From: Verrucomicrobiaceae bacterium
Lineage (GTDB): Bacteria; Verrucomicrobiota; Verrucomicrobiae; Verrucomicrobiales; Akkermansiaceae
Assembly: GCA_003820635.1 (NCBI GenBank)
Contig: RPOS01000016.1
Location: 1-64,000, forward strand
Direction: 5' to 3'
Length of the DNA: 64,000 nt
Positions 29,584-38,579 of the stretch are shown in pieces (positions within the stretch are counted from its first letter, which is position 1; the number at the start of each line of letters is the position of its first letter). Position numbers and translations under genes: made by a program. The notes below the pieces were generated by a model. That model worked only from the letters and a program-made list of their open reading frames with translations. It was not told the origin of the DNA and did no database searches.

Positions 29584-30276
29584 ATGTGCCCTGTCATTCG
29601 CATCAGCGCATTCCTCATCCTTGGAGTTTTTCCATGGCTGACGGTTTCGTGCGGCACCGGTGCACCGCCGCCGCAGTCGCTGCGCTCGCAGAAGGTGCTG
29701 CACCGTTGGCAGGACGACGGGGGGCCGGGCAAAGTCACCATTCGCATCAGCCTGCCTGATCAGATCGCCGAGTTCGAGCGCGGCGGGCGGCCGATCGGCT
29801 GGTGCTACGTGGCCACCGGCAAGGAGGGTCATGGCACCAGCCCGGGAACATACCGGATCATGGAGAAGATCGTGGACAAGTATTCGAACCTCTATGGCTG
29901 GATCGAGGATGAGTTTGGCAATGTGGTGGATGAGGATGCGAGAGCCCGTGACAGGGTGCCAGAGGGAATGGTCTATGTGCCAGCGCCGATGCCGTATTGG
30001 ATGAGGCTCACTACCTACGGAATCGGCATGCACGGCGGCTTCATCCCTGAGCCTGGAAAACCGGCGTCACATGGCTGCATCCGCCTGCCAAAGGAGTTTG
30101 TGCCCATTCTTTTCGACTCAGTGGACGTGGGCACGCCGGTCACCATCGCCAACGCCCCCAGCACGCAGGGGCCGCGTTTGGAGGAAACCATGCCACCGCC
30201 ACAATTCAGGGGCGAATACCGCGTGATCGCCACCCGTCCGGCGGATGGTCCGCCGCCGGGATATCCGGGCTATTGA
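29584..30276 (+). CDS. L,D-transpeptidase (YkuD domain) lipoprotein
   Basis: A lipoprotein of 230 residues (lipobox LTVSC). The YkuD catalytic domain shows GIGMHGGFIPEP followed by ASHGCIRLPKE, giving the conserved His and the Cys nucleophile. Such enzymes form 3-3 peptidoglycan crosslinks or attach proteins to the wall. The extra IEDEFGNVVDEDARARDRVP segment before the catalytic part and the Pro-rich tail are typical of the verrucomicrobial form. Divergent from nusA. Confidence 0.9.
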   Translation: MCPVIRISAFLILGVFPWLTVSCGTGAPPPQSLRSQKVLHRWQDDGGPGKVTIRISLPDQIAEFERGGRPIGWCYVATGKEGHGTSPGTYRIMEKIVDKYSNLYGWIEDEFGNVVDEDARARDRVPEGMVYVPAPMPYWMRLTTYGIGMHGGFIPEPGKPASHGCIRLPKEFVPILFDSVDVGTPVTIANAPSTQGPRLEETMPPPQFRGEYRVIATRPADGPPPGYPGY

Positions 30277-30290
30277 AAGGCGCGCGGTGC

Positions 30291-31181
30291 TCAGCAGCGC
30301 CTGCGGATGAAGCAGCCGCCGGCCAGCGAGCCCAAGAGCAGCAAGGTGCTGGACGGTTCCGGCACCGGGGTATAGGGCGGAGTGAAACCACCGAGATCTT
30401 CCCAAGTCACCGAGGAATTCACACCGCCGGCCACGCCACCGATGTCCTGATTGAGGCTGTTGGCCTGCTTGGCCGTCGCCACCACGAAGCGGAGCTGCGT
30501 GTTCTCGGTGATGTTGATCGGAGCTGACAGGCTGCCGAGATATTGCACGATGTCGGCAAAGGGCACCATGAAGCTCAGATAGTAATCCGGGTCTCCGGTC
30601 GTGGTTTGGGTCACATCGTTGATTCCCCCGTCGATGAGCTGATCCACCGCCCGGTAGTTGTAGTTCGCGGGCGTGGCGTCCTCGATCCGGTCCAAGGCGT
30701 AAGTCTTGTAGGCTGTGCCCGAGATGGTGGTGGTGTTGGGGGAAATGTTCAAGCCAGTCCCCGGTGCGCGGATTTCAACTGCGTTGGTCGCGGCGTTTCC
30801 CTGCATGTTTGCTCCGAGAAACACATCCAGATCCCCGTCAGTGTCCGCATCGACCCCCACCCACACCAAGCCGGAGTATTCCGGGTCGTTCTTGTTGCCG
30901 TCCGCCTTATCCAGTCTCACGCGGAAGGCAAGGGTGCCATCGGTGCTGCTCACCGTGCCATTGTCATGAAAAGTGACGAGAAAACCATAATTGGTGCCGG
31001 TGCCCCCGACGATATCCGCTTCGGCTTGCCCTGTTTGCTGATCCGTGTGGAAGTCGTATCCATTTATGCTGATCATCGGGGTCCACAGCGTGCTTGAGCT
31101 CCCGACGGGAATATAGGTAGCAGCTTGGGCGGAGCCCGGTTGCAGAAGCCAGAGCGCGAGGAGTGAGGACAGCGGTTTCAT
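30291..31181 (-). CDS. PEP-CTERM protein, paralogue 1
   Basis: A 296-residue exported protein: signal peptide (LLALWLLQPGSAQAA), a beta-rich body with an acidic, possibly calcium-binding stretch (VGVDADTDGDLDVFLGANMQ), and VPEPSSTLLLLGSLAGGCFI plus Arg cluster as the exosortase sorting signal. The body is clearly homologous to the neighbouring gene (shared YDF.TDQQTGQA, SPNTT, GDPDY, FMVPFAD, NSLNQD.GGV), so the two arose by tandem duplication. An AT-rich upstream region (about 31200-31290) likely holds its promoter. Confidence 0.83.
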   Translation of the reverse strand: MKPLSSLLALWLLQPGSAQAATYIPVGSSSTLWTPMISINGYDFHTDQQTGQAEADIVGGTGTNYGFLVTFHDNGTVSSTDGTLAFRVRLDKADGNKNDPEYSGLVWVGVDADTDGDLDVFLGANMQGNAATNAVEIRAPGTGLNISPNTTTISGTAYKTYALDRIEDATPANYNYRAVDQLIDGGINDVTQTTTGDPDYYLSFMVPFADIVQYLGSLSAPINITENTQLRFVVATAKQANSLNQDIGGVAGGVNSSVTWEDLGGFTPPYTPVPEPSSTLLLLGSLAGGCFIRRRC

Positions 31182-31357
31182 GGGGGTGGATGTTAAGAAC
31201 GCCGGGAAATTAATAAAATCGGTTGTTTAGTAAAGAAAAAAATAAATAGACCTGAATAATCAGTTTGATACGAATAAATTCGCGATTACCAACAAATGCC
31301 GGTGTGGGAAATGTTTTTTAGCCCGGGCTGTGAGGGCTTGATTTTCCTGATTCCGTC

Positions 31358-32182
31358 TCAGCGGCGCCTGCGAGCGAGGGTGCCTGCAGTGAGCGATGCG
31401 ATGAGAAGTAGGCTGCTGGAAGGCTCCGGTACGGCTTGGCCGGAGGGGTAAATAATCTGTGTGAATCCGCCCAGTTGCTCCCAGGTGAGGGTGGAATTGA
31501 CACCGCCATTCACGCCGCCCAAATCCTGATTAAGGCTATTGGTCTGGGTGGAGGTGGCGGCGGCGAAGCGGGTGGGGGATTGATCGGTGATCTGGATGGA
31601 TTTCCCGGCGAGAAAGGATACCACATCCGCGAAGGGGACCATGAAGCTGACGAAATAATCCGGATCGCCCAAGGTGTTGACGGTCAGATCATTGGATGTT
31701 CCTCCGTCGGTGAGATAATCAACCGGGCGGTGGTTGTAGTTGGTGACCGTAAGAGCATAAGTGCGATACGGTGTGGGGGAGATGGAAGTGGTGTTGGGGG
31801 AGGTGTTGGCACTGGCACCGGGCGAGTAAATCCCGATTTCCCGGGTGCTGCCTTGGAGATTCAAGCCGAGAAACACGTCGATTGATCCACTGAGGTCGGC
31901 GTCGATGCCGATCCATGCCACACGGTCAAAGTCAGGTTTTTTTGGGGGGCCGCCCGTGGCATCGAGTCTCAGTCGGAAGCCCCAGGCGCCGCCGGTGGCG
32001 CTCGTGTCCCCGTTGTTGTTGAAGGTGACAAAGATTCCGTAGTCGGTGCCAACGCCGACGATGTCGCCCTGTGCCTGGCCAGTTTGCTGGTCGGTAAGGA
32101 AGTCGTAATTTCCCATCAGCGGCGTCCATGCCGTGCTGGGATCAGAAACGGAAACGGCGGCTTCGAGCGCGCAGGTTGCCAC
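31358..32182 (-). CDS. PEP-CTERM protein, paralogue 2, start codon unclear
   Basis: Paralogue of the next gene with the same beta-rich body (WIGIDADLSGSIDVFLGLNL) and a PEP-CTERM tail (VPEPSSSLLLIASLTAGTLA, Arg cluster). The only usual start in frame near the N-terminus is GTG at 32182, which keeps just a stub of signal peptide. In-frame codons upstream read IFKCAVLLPSC, completing a good signal peptide, but begin with ATC at 32213-32215 rather than ATG. Either a rare ATC start, a mutated start codon, or a sequencing error. Confidence 0.7.
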   Translation of the reverse strand: MATCALEAAVSVSDPSTAWTPLMGNYDFLTDQQTGQAQGDIVGVGTDYGIFVTFNNNGDTSATGGAWGFRLRLDATGGPPKKPDFDRVAWIGIDADLSGSIDVFLGLNLQGSTREIGIYSPGASANTSPNTTSISPTPYRTYALTVTNYNHRPVDYLTDGGTSNDLTVNTLGDPDYFVSFMVPFADVVSFLAGKSIQITDQSPTRFAAATSTQTNSLNQDLGGVNGGVNSTLTWEQLGGFTQIIYPSGQAVPEPSSSLLLIASLTAGTLARRRR

Positions 32183-32325
32183 ACAGGATGGCAGGAGGAC
32201 GGCACATTTGAAGATTCCGCCGGGGAATCTGCGAAGATGCGAGCGCGCTACGGAAAATATTCTGAAGGATGGGGGCAGGAAATTGATCCTTAACGCCGGT
32301 GTCCTCTGCGAAATCGCAGATCCGC

Positions 32326-33027
32326 CTATGGCTGGGCGGGAACGTAGAGTTCCGATCCCTTGGCCAGCACGGTCGCGCTGGTCAAATCCAGGCCGTTGAG
32401 CTCGTTGAGGCGCTGGATGTCGGTGCCATGTTTGGCGGCGAATTCTCCGAAGGTCGTCTCGGCATCCACCATTACCGTGCGGACGCCGCCGTTGGCGGGC
32501 GGGGATTCAGCCGGGGCGGTTTCCGGCGCGGCAGGGCTTTCCACTGTCGGTGGAGTCGCTGGTGGAGACGCTGCGGGTGTGGGGGCGGGTTCGCTGGGAG
32601 AAGCGGGTTTAGGTGCCGGCGGCTTGGGAGCGGTGGCAAGTTGAACCTTCTGGCCGGGTTTCAAGGCTTTTGGATTCACGCCGGGGTTTGCCGCCAGCAG
32701 GGATTCCAGCGAGACGCCGTATTGCCGTGAGATACCGGCGAAGGTGTCTCCCGGCTGGATGATGTGAACACCATTCGCCGCGCTGGCATTGCTGGTGGCT
32801 GGAGCAGCACCGGGCTTGGACGGTAACTTGAGCTTTTGGCCCGGTTGAATGACGGCGCTCAGTTTCATGCCGTTGGCCTTGGCCAGCGCATCCACCGTGC
32901 AGCCTTGGGTGCGGGCGATCTTGGACAGGCTGTCGCCGGGTTTCACCGTGTAGGAGGTCGTCTGACCGCTGGCGTCGCAGCAGAGCAAGACCCACATCCA
33001 TGCCAAATGCCTGAAGGAAACTTTCAT
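32326..33027 (-). CDS. Secreted multi-LysM protein
   Basis: Signal peptide (LAWMWVLLCCDASGQ), then LysM domains that bind peptidoglycan: SYTVKPGDSLSKIARTQGCT, VHIIQPGDTFAGISRQYGVS, and a divergent third (VMVDAETTFGEFAAKHGTDI). A Pro/Ala/Glu-rich linker of about 60 residues separates the second and third. 233 residues, no catalytic domain, so it is probably a wall-binding structural protein or adaptor. Followed at its 5' side by efp on the same strand. Confidence 0.88.
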   Translation of the reverse strand: MKVSFRHLAWMWVLLCCDASGQTTSYTVKPGDSLSKIARTQGCTVDALAKANGMKLSAVIQPGQKLKLPSKPGAAPATSNASAANGVHIIQPGDTFAGISRQYGVSLESLLAANPGVNPKALKPGQKVQLATAPKPPAPKPASPSEPAPTPAASPPATPPTVESPAAPETAPAESPPANGGVRTVMVDAETTFGEFAAKHGTDIQRLNELNGLDLTSATVLAKGSELYVPAQP

Positions 33028-33135
33028 CGCGGGCGCAAAATCCCAGAAATGAAAGTTTGGATCAAGAAAAATTAAAGTTTCCTTAAGCATACCCCGCGCT
33101 TCCATGCCGGCGGGCAAGGGCGCAGGCGCGGCCAA

Positions 33136-33699
33136 TCAGGCGCGGCCGAGGTAGGAATTGTCCTCCGTCTTGACGTTGATGCGCTCGCCCACGTTGATGA
33201 ACAGCGGAACTTGCACGACCAAGCCGGTTTCCATCACCGCGGGTTTGTAAACATTGTTGGCGGAGTCGCCCTTCACCCCCTCGGAGGACTCGGCGACGGT
33301 CATGGTCATGGTCAGCGGGAGTTCCACGGAGACGACAATGCCATCGGCGATGAGCAGGGTGTAGGTCTGGCCCTCGATGAGGTAGTTTTTGACGTTCTCA
33401 ATGAGATCTTCGTAAACGACGGCGTCCTCGTAGGTGTTCGGATCAAGGAAATGGTAGCCGCTGCTGTCCTTGTAGGAGTATTCGTGCGGGGTGCGCTCGA
33501 GCACAACGCCTTCCAGCGAGTCGTTGGAGGTCATGCGCAGGTTGAACATTTTCTTCGTGGCCACGCTGCGGATGGACATCTGCACGTAGGAGGCCATGCG
33601 CGGCGGCGTCTTAAGCTCGTGATCGACGACGAGGCAGATTTCGTTGTTGTGGCGGACGGCGTGTCCTTTGCGGAGATTGATGACGGGAGTGCTGGCCAT
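33136..33699 (-). CDS. efp: Elongation factor P
   Basis: Rescues ribosomes stalled at polyproline. KOW-like N domain, two OB domains (EDLIENVKNYLIEGQTYTLL, then METGLVVQVPLFINVGERIN) and normal length of 187 residues. Counted without gaps against E. coli EF-P, the modified loop residue K34 is R34 here, in the sequence KTPPRMASY instead of KPGKGQAF. Arg at this site is used by the EarP-rhamnosylated class, but the Pro-Pro flank differs. No modifying enzyme (EpmAB, EarP, YmfI) is seen nearby. Start MASTPVINLR chosen from the family alignment. Confidence 0.95.
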   Translation of the reverse strand: MASTPVINLRKGHAVRHNNEICLVVDHELKTPPRMASYVQMSIRSVATKKMFNLRMTSNDSLEGVVLERTPHEYSYKDSSGYHFLDPNTYEDAVVYEDLIENVKNYLIEGQTYTLLIADGIVVSVELPLTMTMTVAESSEGVKGDSANNVYKPAVMETGLVVQVPLFINVGERINVKTEDNSYLGRA

Positions 33700-33755
33700 G
33701 GCGTGTGTGGGGCGGCGGAGATAAGGGGCCCGCCGCCGGGAGGCAAGCCCGGAAT

Positions 33756-34286
33756 TCACTGTTGAATCGAGGCCATGCGCGCGGTGATCCATTCGGAAAC
33801 TTTTCGGTCATCATCGCCCGCCGCCCATATCTGGCGGAGGAAATCGGCGGGGTGGAGCTTGCCGTGCTTGCGGAGGAAATTGCGGTCACCACCGCAGCCG
33901 AACATCAGATCCGGATCGAGCGTGCCGCGTAGTTTGGCGCGGGCTTTGGCGAGAATGCGCGGCAGGTAGGCCATGCCCGCAAGTTCTTCGCCGAAGGTTG
34001 GAACGTCATCCCGTGTGAGCAGGTGGCCGCCGCAGGGAATGCCGTTTTGCACGGTGAGGAAATAATCGCGGCGCACGGCGGCAACCAACAGGGCTGTGGA
34101 CGGCGAGGGGGCGTTGTCCTCGCAGTAGTCTTCGACGAAATCGAAAAACTCGCGCGTTTGACAGCCGATCTCCCGCAGAAACTTCAGATCGGCCGCAGCG
34201 TAATAACTCTCGAAATCGTGGTTGCCGTCCCGATAGGCGGCCATACAACGGTCGAAAAGCGCGAGAAAGGTGTCGTTCCACGTCAT
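33756..34286 (-). CDS. DUF5069 family protein
   Basis: A 176-residue cytoplasmic protein with the DUF5069-like block YLPRILAKARAKLRGTLDPD followed by LMFGCGGDRNFLRKHG. The function of this family is not known to me. No membrane helix or signal peptide. Two Cys (CGG, FGCGG) might bind a metal. It sits upstream of efp on the same strand, 56 bp away. Confidence 0.7.
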   Translation of the reverse strand: MTWNDTFLALFDRCMAAYRDGNHDFESYYAAADLKFLREIGCQTREFFDFVEDYCEDNAPSPSTALLVAAVRRDYFLTVQNGIPCGGHLLTRDDVPTFGEELAGMAYLPRILAKARAKLRGTLDPDLMFGCGGDRNFLRKHGKLHPADFLRQIWAAGDDDRKVSEWITARMASIQQ

Positions 34287-34482
34287 GCCTGGGCGGTAGT
34301 CGATGCTGCTGGATGTGGCAAGCGTCTGGCTTGCAGCTTTCACGGATTTGCAGTCGAAACATAGCGCAGCTGCGTGCCATCGCGGATCTTTGCCATTCAG
34401 CAGGGATTTTCTTCCGGCCCGTTTCCGTCTCGACAGTCGGTTTGGAACGTCCAGACTCCCGGCAATTCATTTTTGAATTCCC

Positions 34483-35205
34483 ATGCGGTTCGCTCTTTTC
34501 GGTGACATTCATGCCAATCTGGAAGCTCTCGAAGCTGTCCTGGAGGATGCGGGCAAACAAGACGTTTCCGACTATGTCTGCATGGGCGACATCGTCGGCT
34601 ACAATGCCGATCCGGCAGCCTGCCTGGAGCGCGTCCGGGCGATGGATTGCCCCACCGTGAAGGGAAACCACGACGAGGACGCCTCCTCCAGCCACTCGCT
34701 GGAAAACATGAACCCCGTGGCGGCCACCGCTCTCGAATGGACCCGCCTGCAGCTCGCCGATGAGCAGCGCCAATGGCTCCGCCGCCTGCGCATGGTCCGC
34801 CAAGTGGCGGATTTCACCATCGTCCATAGCACGCTCGACCAGCCGAACCACTGGAACTACGTCACCAACCGCTTCGACGCGATGTCGAATTTCTCCTACC
34901 AGTTCACCCAGATCTGCTTCCACGGGCACACCCACGTGCCGCGGGTTTACTTGAAGCGCGACAAGGTGATGGAAGTGCCCGCAGAGTCGCTGGTGATCGA
35001 GGACGGTACGAAATACTTCATCAATGTGGGTTCCGTGGGCCAGCCCCGCGATGGTGATTGGCGGGCCTGCTACGCCATCTACGATCTCGATGAAAAACTG
35101 CTGAGTTTCCGCCGCGTGGCCTACGATCTGGCTGAAACCCAGCGCAAGATTCGCGCCGCCGGCCTGCCGGACATGCTCGCCGAGCGCATTTCCGAGGGTA
35201 GGTGA
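34483..35205 (+). CDS. Calcineurin-like metallophosphoesterase
   Basis: A 240-residue cytoplasmic phosphoesterase of the YfcE/MJ0936 type. All metal-ligand motifs are seen: FGDIHANLEAL, MGDIVGYNADP, KGNHDEDA, and FHGHTHVPRVY. A late NVGSVGQPRDGD loop marks the subgroup. Probable activity on cyclic nucleotides or phosphodiesters, substrate unknown. Single gene, divergent from the DUF5069 gene. Confidence 0.9.
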   Translation: MRFALFGDIHANLEALEAVLEDAGKQDVSDYVCMGDIVGYNADPAACLERVRAMDCPTVKGNHDEDASSSHSLENMNPVAATALEWTRLQLADEQRQWLRRLRMVRQVADFTIVHSTLDQPNHWNYVTNRFDAMSNFSYQFTQICFHGHTHVPRVYLKRDKVMEVPAESLVIEDGTKYFINVGSVGQPRDGDWRACYAIYDLDEKLLSFRRVAYDLAETQRKIRAAGLPDMLAERISEGR

Positions 35206-35285
35206 GCTCCTTTGGACGATGATTTCATTCCACAGCGGTTTTTTGTTGTTGCAAACCAGTCTCAATTGCGGATCGTAATCGCACG

Positions 35286-35540
35286 ATGTCGCCCGCACTT
35301 GGAGCCGATTTGGAAATCGACAGTGCCATGACCCTCAATCAGGTGGGCGTGGGCTGTGACGTGATGATCCGTTTCCTCACCGGACCCGGCTGCGAACGCC
35401 TGCGGGATCTCGGGTTTTGCGAGCAATTGCAGGTCCGCAAGCTGGCAGGCGGGCGGAATTTGATCTGCTCGGTCTGCGGCACCCGGATGGCGATCAGCCG
35501 CGAACTGGCGGAGAAGGTAATGGTGGCCCCGCTGCGCTGA
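35286..35540 (+). CDS. feoA: Ferrous iron transport protein A
   Basis: Small SH3-like FeoA protein of 84 residues (GPGCERLRDLGFCEQLQVRK, then GTRMAISRELAEKVMV). In this family it binds the FeoB N-terminus and supports Fe2+ uptake. The stop codon is 3 nt before feoB, so the two are co-translated. No Fur box was identified upstream. Confidence 0.9.
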   Translation: MSPALGADLEIDSAMTLNQVGVGCDVMIRFLTGPGCERLRDLGFCEQLQVRKLAGGRNLICSVCGTRMAISRELAEKVMVAPLR

Positions 35541-35543
35541 GTC

Positions 35544-37430
35544 ATGCAGGCATCCCCCGACACTCCGGCGACCATTGCGCTCATCGGCAATCCGAATGCC
35601 GGTAAGACCACCCTTTTCAACGCGCTGACGGGTTCCAACCAAAAGGTCGGGAATTACTCCGGCGTCACGGTGGAGTTGAAATCCGGCGAGGCATTCACAC
35701 CGCATGGCAAGAAGCTGCGGGTGCTGGATTTGCCCGGTTGCTACTCGCTGCGTGCGCCATCGCCCGATGAAAAAGTGGCCGTTGACGCGCTCCGTGGCGA
35801 GCTGCCCGGCTACGCGAAGCCGGATCTCGTGGTGTGTGTGGTGGATGCCTCAAACCTTGAGCGCCATCTCCAGCTCGTGCTGCAAGTCATCGAAATAGGG
35901 CTGCCCGCCGTGGTCGCTCTCAACATGGTGGACATGGCGGAGAAATCCGGCCTGCGTCTGGATCCGGCGAAGCTCTCCGAAGAGCTCGGTGTGCCGGTGG
36001 TGCCGATGCAGGCCAGTGCAGGGAAGGGGATCATCGAGCTCAAACAGGCACTGCGCCACCCGTTTCCCGTGCCGCCGCAGGCGAAGTGGCTCGGCAGCGG
36101 GGATGAGGAGCTCGCGCGGCGCGGGTTCATCCGCGATCTCTGCGAGCTCGCGGCACGACGGCCGGATGCGCATCAACTGACCTTGTCTGACCGGCTTGAC
36201 GCGTGGCTGCTGCATCCGGTGTGGGGCTGGGCTGCGTTTCTGGCGACGATGTTCACGGTGTTCTGGGCCATTTTTTCCTTCGCGCAAATCCCCATGGGCT
36301 GGATCGAGAGCGGACAAGGAGCGGTGGCCGCATGGGTGGAAGCGCTGATTCCGGAAGGCGACCTGCGCTCGCTGCTGGTGGATGGCGTGCTCGGCGGCGT
36401 GGGCGGTGTGGTGGTTTTCCTGCCGCAGATCGTGCTGTTGTTCTTCTTCATCGGGCTCTTGGAAAGCTCCGGCTACATGGCGCGCGCGGCCTATCTGATG
36501 GATGGCGTGATGGCCCGCGCCGGCCTCAGCGGCAAGGCCTTCCTGCCGCTCTTCAGTTCTTACGCCTGCGCCATTCCCGGCGTCATGGCCACCCGCACCA
36601 TCGATTCCGCCAAGGAGCGGCTCACCACGATTTTCGTCGCGCCGTGGATGAGTTGTTCGGCGCGTCTGCCGGTCTATTTCCTCATCGTGCCGCTGCTCTT
36701 GCATGAAAGCGAAGGCTCGTGGAAACAGGCGCTTGTCCTGTTCGCGATCTACGGGCTCGGCACGCTCAGTGCCTTTGTTGTCGCCCGCGTGCTGCGTGGC
36801 CGGCTGGGGCCGGACGCCGGGGCCAACCACTTCCTGCTGGAGTTGCCGCCCTACCGCGCGCCGCAGTGGAGTTACATCTTCCGCCACGTGCTGGAGCGTG
36901 GCTGGGCCTTCGTCGCCAAGGCCGGCACCATCATCCTGGGTCTTTCGATCCTCTTGTGGGGCCTGAGCACCTATCCGAAATCCTCCGATGAAACAGTGGA
37001 CCCTCTTTCACATAGCGCCATCGGCCGGATCGGCGCGGTGATCGAACCGGTTGTCAAACCCCTCGGCTTCGATGGCCGGGTGGGCACCGCCATCCTCACT
37101 TCCTTCGCCGCGCGCGAGGTTTTCAATTCCTCGCTCGCCGTGTTGTTCCGCGTCGAGGAAAGCGATGACGAGGAGGCCACCCGCGCCAGCCTGCGCGAGC
37201 GCATCTCCGCCGCGACATGGCCGGACGGCACGCCGCTCTTCACTCCGCTCACGCTGATTTCCCTCATCGTCTTCTACATCTACGCCCTGCAATGCCTGCC
37301 GACTTCCGCAGTGGTCGCCCGCGAGGCGGGTTCGTGGAAATGGGCGCTCGGGCAGTTTGCCTTCATGAGCACCTTCGCCTATCTTGCCGCGCTGCTGGTC
37401 TTCCAAGGCGGCAAACTCCTCGGCTTCTGA
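35544..37430 (+). CDS. feoB: Ferrous iron transport protein B
   Basis: Inner-membrane Fe2+ transporter of 628 residues. N-terminal G domain: IALIGNPNAGKTTLFNALTG, DLPGCYSLRAPSPDE, LNMVDMAE. The membrane part includes FLPQIVLLFFFIGLLESSGY, the first Gate domain with SSYACAIPGVMATRTI and a second Gate region (LGLSILLWGLSTYPKS, LTSFAAREVFNSSLAVLFRV). Shorter than E. coli FeoB (773) because the G domain spacer is compact, which is common outside gammaproteobacteria. Confidence 0.96.
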   Translation: MQASPDTPATIALIGNPNAGKTTLFNALTGSNQKVGNYSGVTVELKSGEAFTPHGKKLRVLDLPGCYSLRAPSPDEKVAVDALRGELPGYAKPDLVVCVVDASNLERHLQLVLQVIEIGLPAVVALNMVDMAEKSGLRLDPAKLSEELGVPVVPMQASAGKGIIELKQALRHPFPVPPQAKWLGSGDEELARRGFIRDLCELAARRPDAHQLTLSDRLDAWLLHPVWGWAAFLATMFTVFWAIFSFAQIPMGWIESGQGAVAAWVEALIPEGDLRSLLVDGVLGGVGGVVVFLPQIVLLFFFIGLLESSGYMARAAYLMDGVMARAGLSGKAFLPLFSSYACAIPGVMATRTIDSAKERLTTIFVAPWMSCSARLPVYFLIVPLLLHESEGSWKQALVLFAIYGLGTLSAFVVARVLRGRLGPDAGANHFLLELPPYRAPQWSYIFRHVLERGWAFVAKAGTIILGLSILLWGLSTYPKSSDETVDPLSHSAIGRIGAVIEPVVKPLGFDGRVGTAILTSFAAREVFNSSLAVLFRVEESDDEEATRASLRERISAATWPDGTPLFTPLTLISLIVFYIYALQCLPTSAVVAREAGSWKWALGQFAFMSTFAYLAALLVFQGGKLLGF

Positions 37431-37434
37431 AATC

Positions 37435-37578
37435 ATGGAATGGCAGTCTTTTATCGCCGCCGGAATCGTGGCACTCACGCTGACGGTTTTTCTGGTGCGT
37501 CTTGCCCGGCCACGCCGGAAATCCTCCGGCTGCGGCCACGGTTGCGGCTGCGGGAAAAATTCCCGCAAATCCAATTGA
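37435..37578 (+). CDS. FeoB-associated Cys-rich membrane protein
   Basis: A 47-residue protein 4 nt after feoB. One membrane helix (FIAAGIVALTLTVFLVRLA) is followed by a basic stretch and a Cys-rich end (CGHGCGCGK). This matches the layout of FeoB-associated Cys-rich proteins that replace FeoC in some bacteria and may bind iron at the cytoplasmic mouth of FeoB. Confidence 0.82.
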   Translation: MEWQSFIAAGIVALTLTVFLVRLARPRRKSSGCGHGCGCGKNSRKSN

Positions 37579-37609
37579 ATAATCCGCCGCGCGAGACGTT
37601 TGTCCCAGT

Positions 37610-37855
37610 ATGAAAACACCATCCGTGATTTTTCGCTGGGTTGCCCTGATCGGCTTCGTTGGCGGCAGCATCAGCTGCATGACCACTTATGATTCCGCCG
37701 GCCGCCCGGTGCAGTCGGTGGATCCTGCCGTCGCAGTTGCCGGAGCCGCCGCAGCTGGCCTGATCGGCTACGCCATCGCCAACGACAACAACAATCACTA
37801 CCACCACCATGGCGGTTATTATCGTCCGTATCGTGGCGGATACCGTCGCTACTGA
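37610..37855 (+). CDS. Small lipoprotein with His/Tyr-rich tail
   Basis: An 81-residue product with a lipobox (GGSISC), a glycine-zipper-like hydrophobic stretch (VAVAGAAAAGLIGYAIAN) and a C-terminal tail rich in His, Tyr, Gly and Arg (NHYHHHGGYYRPYRGGYRRY). The tail could bind metal ions, which would fit the feo neighbours, but that is speculation. The last 7 bp overlap the convergent nadD gene. Confidence 0.72.
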   Translation: MKTPSVIFRWVALIGFVGGSISCMTTYDSAGRPVQSVDPAVAVAGAAAAGLIGYAIANDNNNHYHHHGGYYRPYRGGYRRY

Positions 37856-38436
37856 GCGCGTTGATAGAGATGCTGGGTGCGGATCCACCGGCTGACCGCC
37901 GGTTCCAGCCAAGGATGATTCGTTTCACCGCGGGCGCAGGCTTCGCGGATCTCCGTGGCGGATGCCGGATGGGATCCATCCAGCGGGTGCATCCGGAAGC
38001 CACCGCGCGCTTGCGGCATCTTTCCTCCACGAGCGAAGACGATGAACTCCACGCAGGCCGCCAGTCGCTGCGGCTCGGCCCATGTCGCCAACGCTTCCCA
38101 TTGATCACCGCCCATAATCCAGAACAGGCGTGCGTTCGGAAAGCGCGCCACCATCGCCTCGGCCGTCTGCCAGGAATACGAGGGCCCTTCGCGCCGGACT
38201 TCGAAATCATCCACCGCCGCCCACGGCAGATCGGCCGTGGCAAGCCGCAGCATTTCCAGCCGATCCGTTGCAGAAGCGGGGACCGCGTCTTGCTTGTGTG
38301 GCGAAATCCGGCAGGGAAGAAAGCGGACTTCATCGAGCCCGAGCTTGTCGCGGGCCACTCCGGCCAGATGGACATGGCCGAGATGCACGGGATCAAAGGT
38401 GCCGCCAAAGAGGGCGATTTTCCGAAGGGCGGGCAT
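37849..38436 (-). CDS. nadD: Nicotinate-nucleotide adenylyltransferase
   Basis: Forms deamido-NAD from nicotinate mononucleotide and ATP. Nucleotidyltransferase motif ALFGGTFDPVHLGHVHLAG (with HxGH), RISPHKQ, WIMGGDQWEALATW and the C-terminal SATEIREACARGE. 195 residues with start MPALRKIALFG at 38436; an upstream in-frame extension has no family support. Confidence 0.94.
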   Translation of the reverse strand: MPALRKIALFGGTFDPVHLGHVHLAGVARDKLGLDEVRFLPCRISPHKQDAVPASATDRLEMLRLATADLPWAAVDDFEVRREGPSYSWQTAEAMVARFPNARLFWIMGGDQWEALATWAEPQRLAACVEFIVFARGGKMPQARGGFRMHPLDGSHPASATEIREACARGETNHPWLEPAVSRWIRTQHLYQRAQ

Positions 38437-38579
38437 GGTTTCGCTGGGGCTTCCAGCAATGCCCTGTCCCCCCATTCCGGTCAAGCTCCGGACATTTCCA
38501 ATCCGTCGGCCAAGCCCGGGATTGACGCGGGTGGCCTGCATGGGTGAGATTCCGCGCCCGCCGCAGCGGCGGATGATTC

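Noticed and set aside
31200..31290. AT-rich stretch as a sign of horizontal transfer
   Set aside because: Only about 100 bp, located where a promoter is expected for the PEP-CTERM gene; flanking genes have normal composition by eye.
35206..35285. Riboswitch or Fur box upstream of feoA
   Set aside because: No palindromic Fur-like sequence or conserved riboswitch core was seen in the 80-bp gap.
34006..35298. Long minus-strand frame opposite the phosphoesterase gene
   Set aside because: The metallophosphoesterase on the plus strand has all catalytic motifs; the opposite frame has none.
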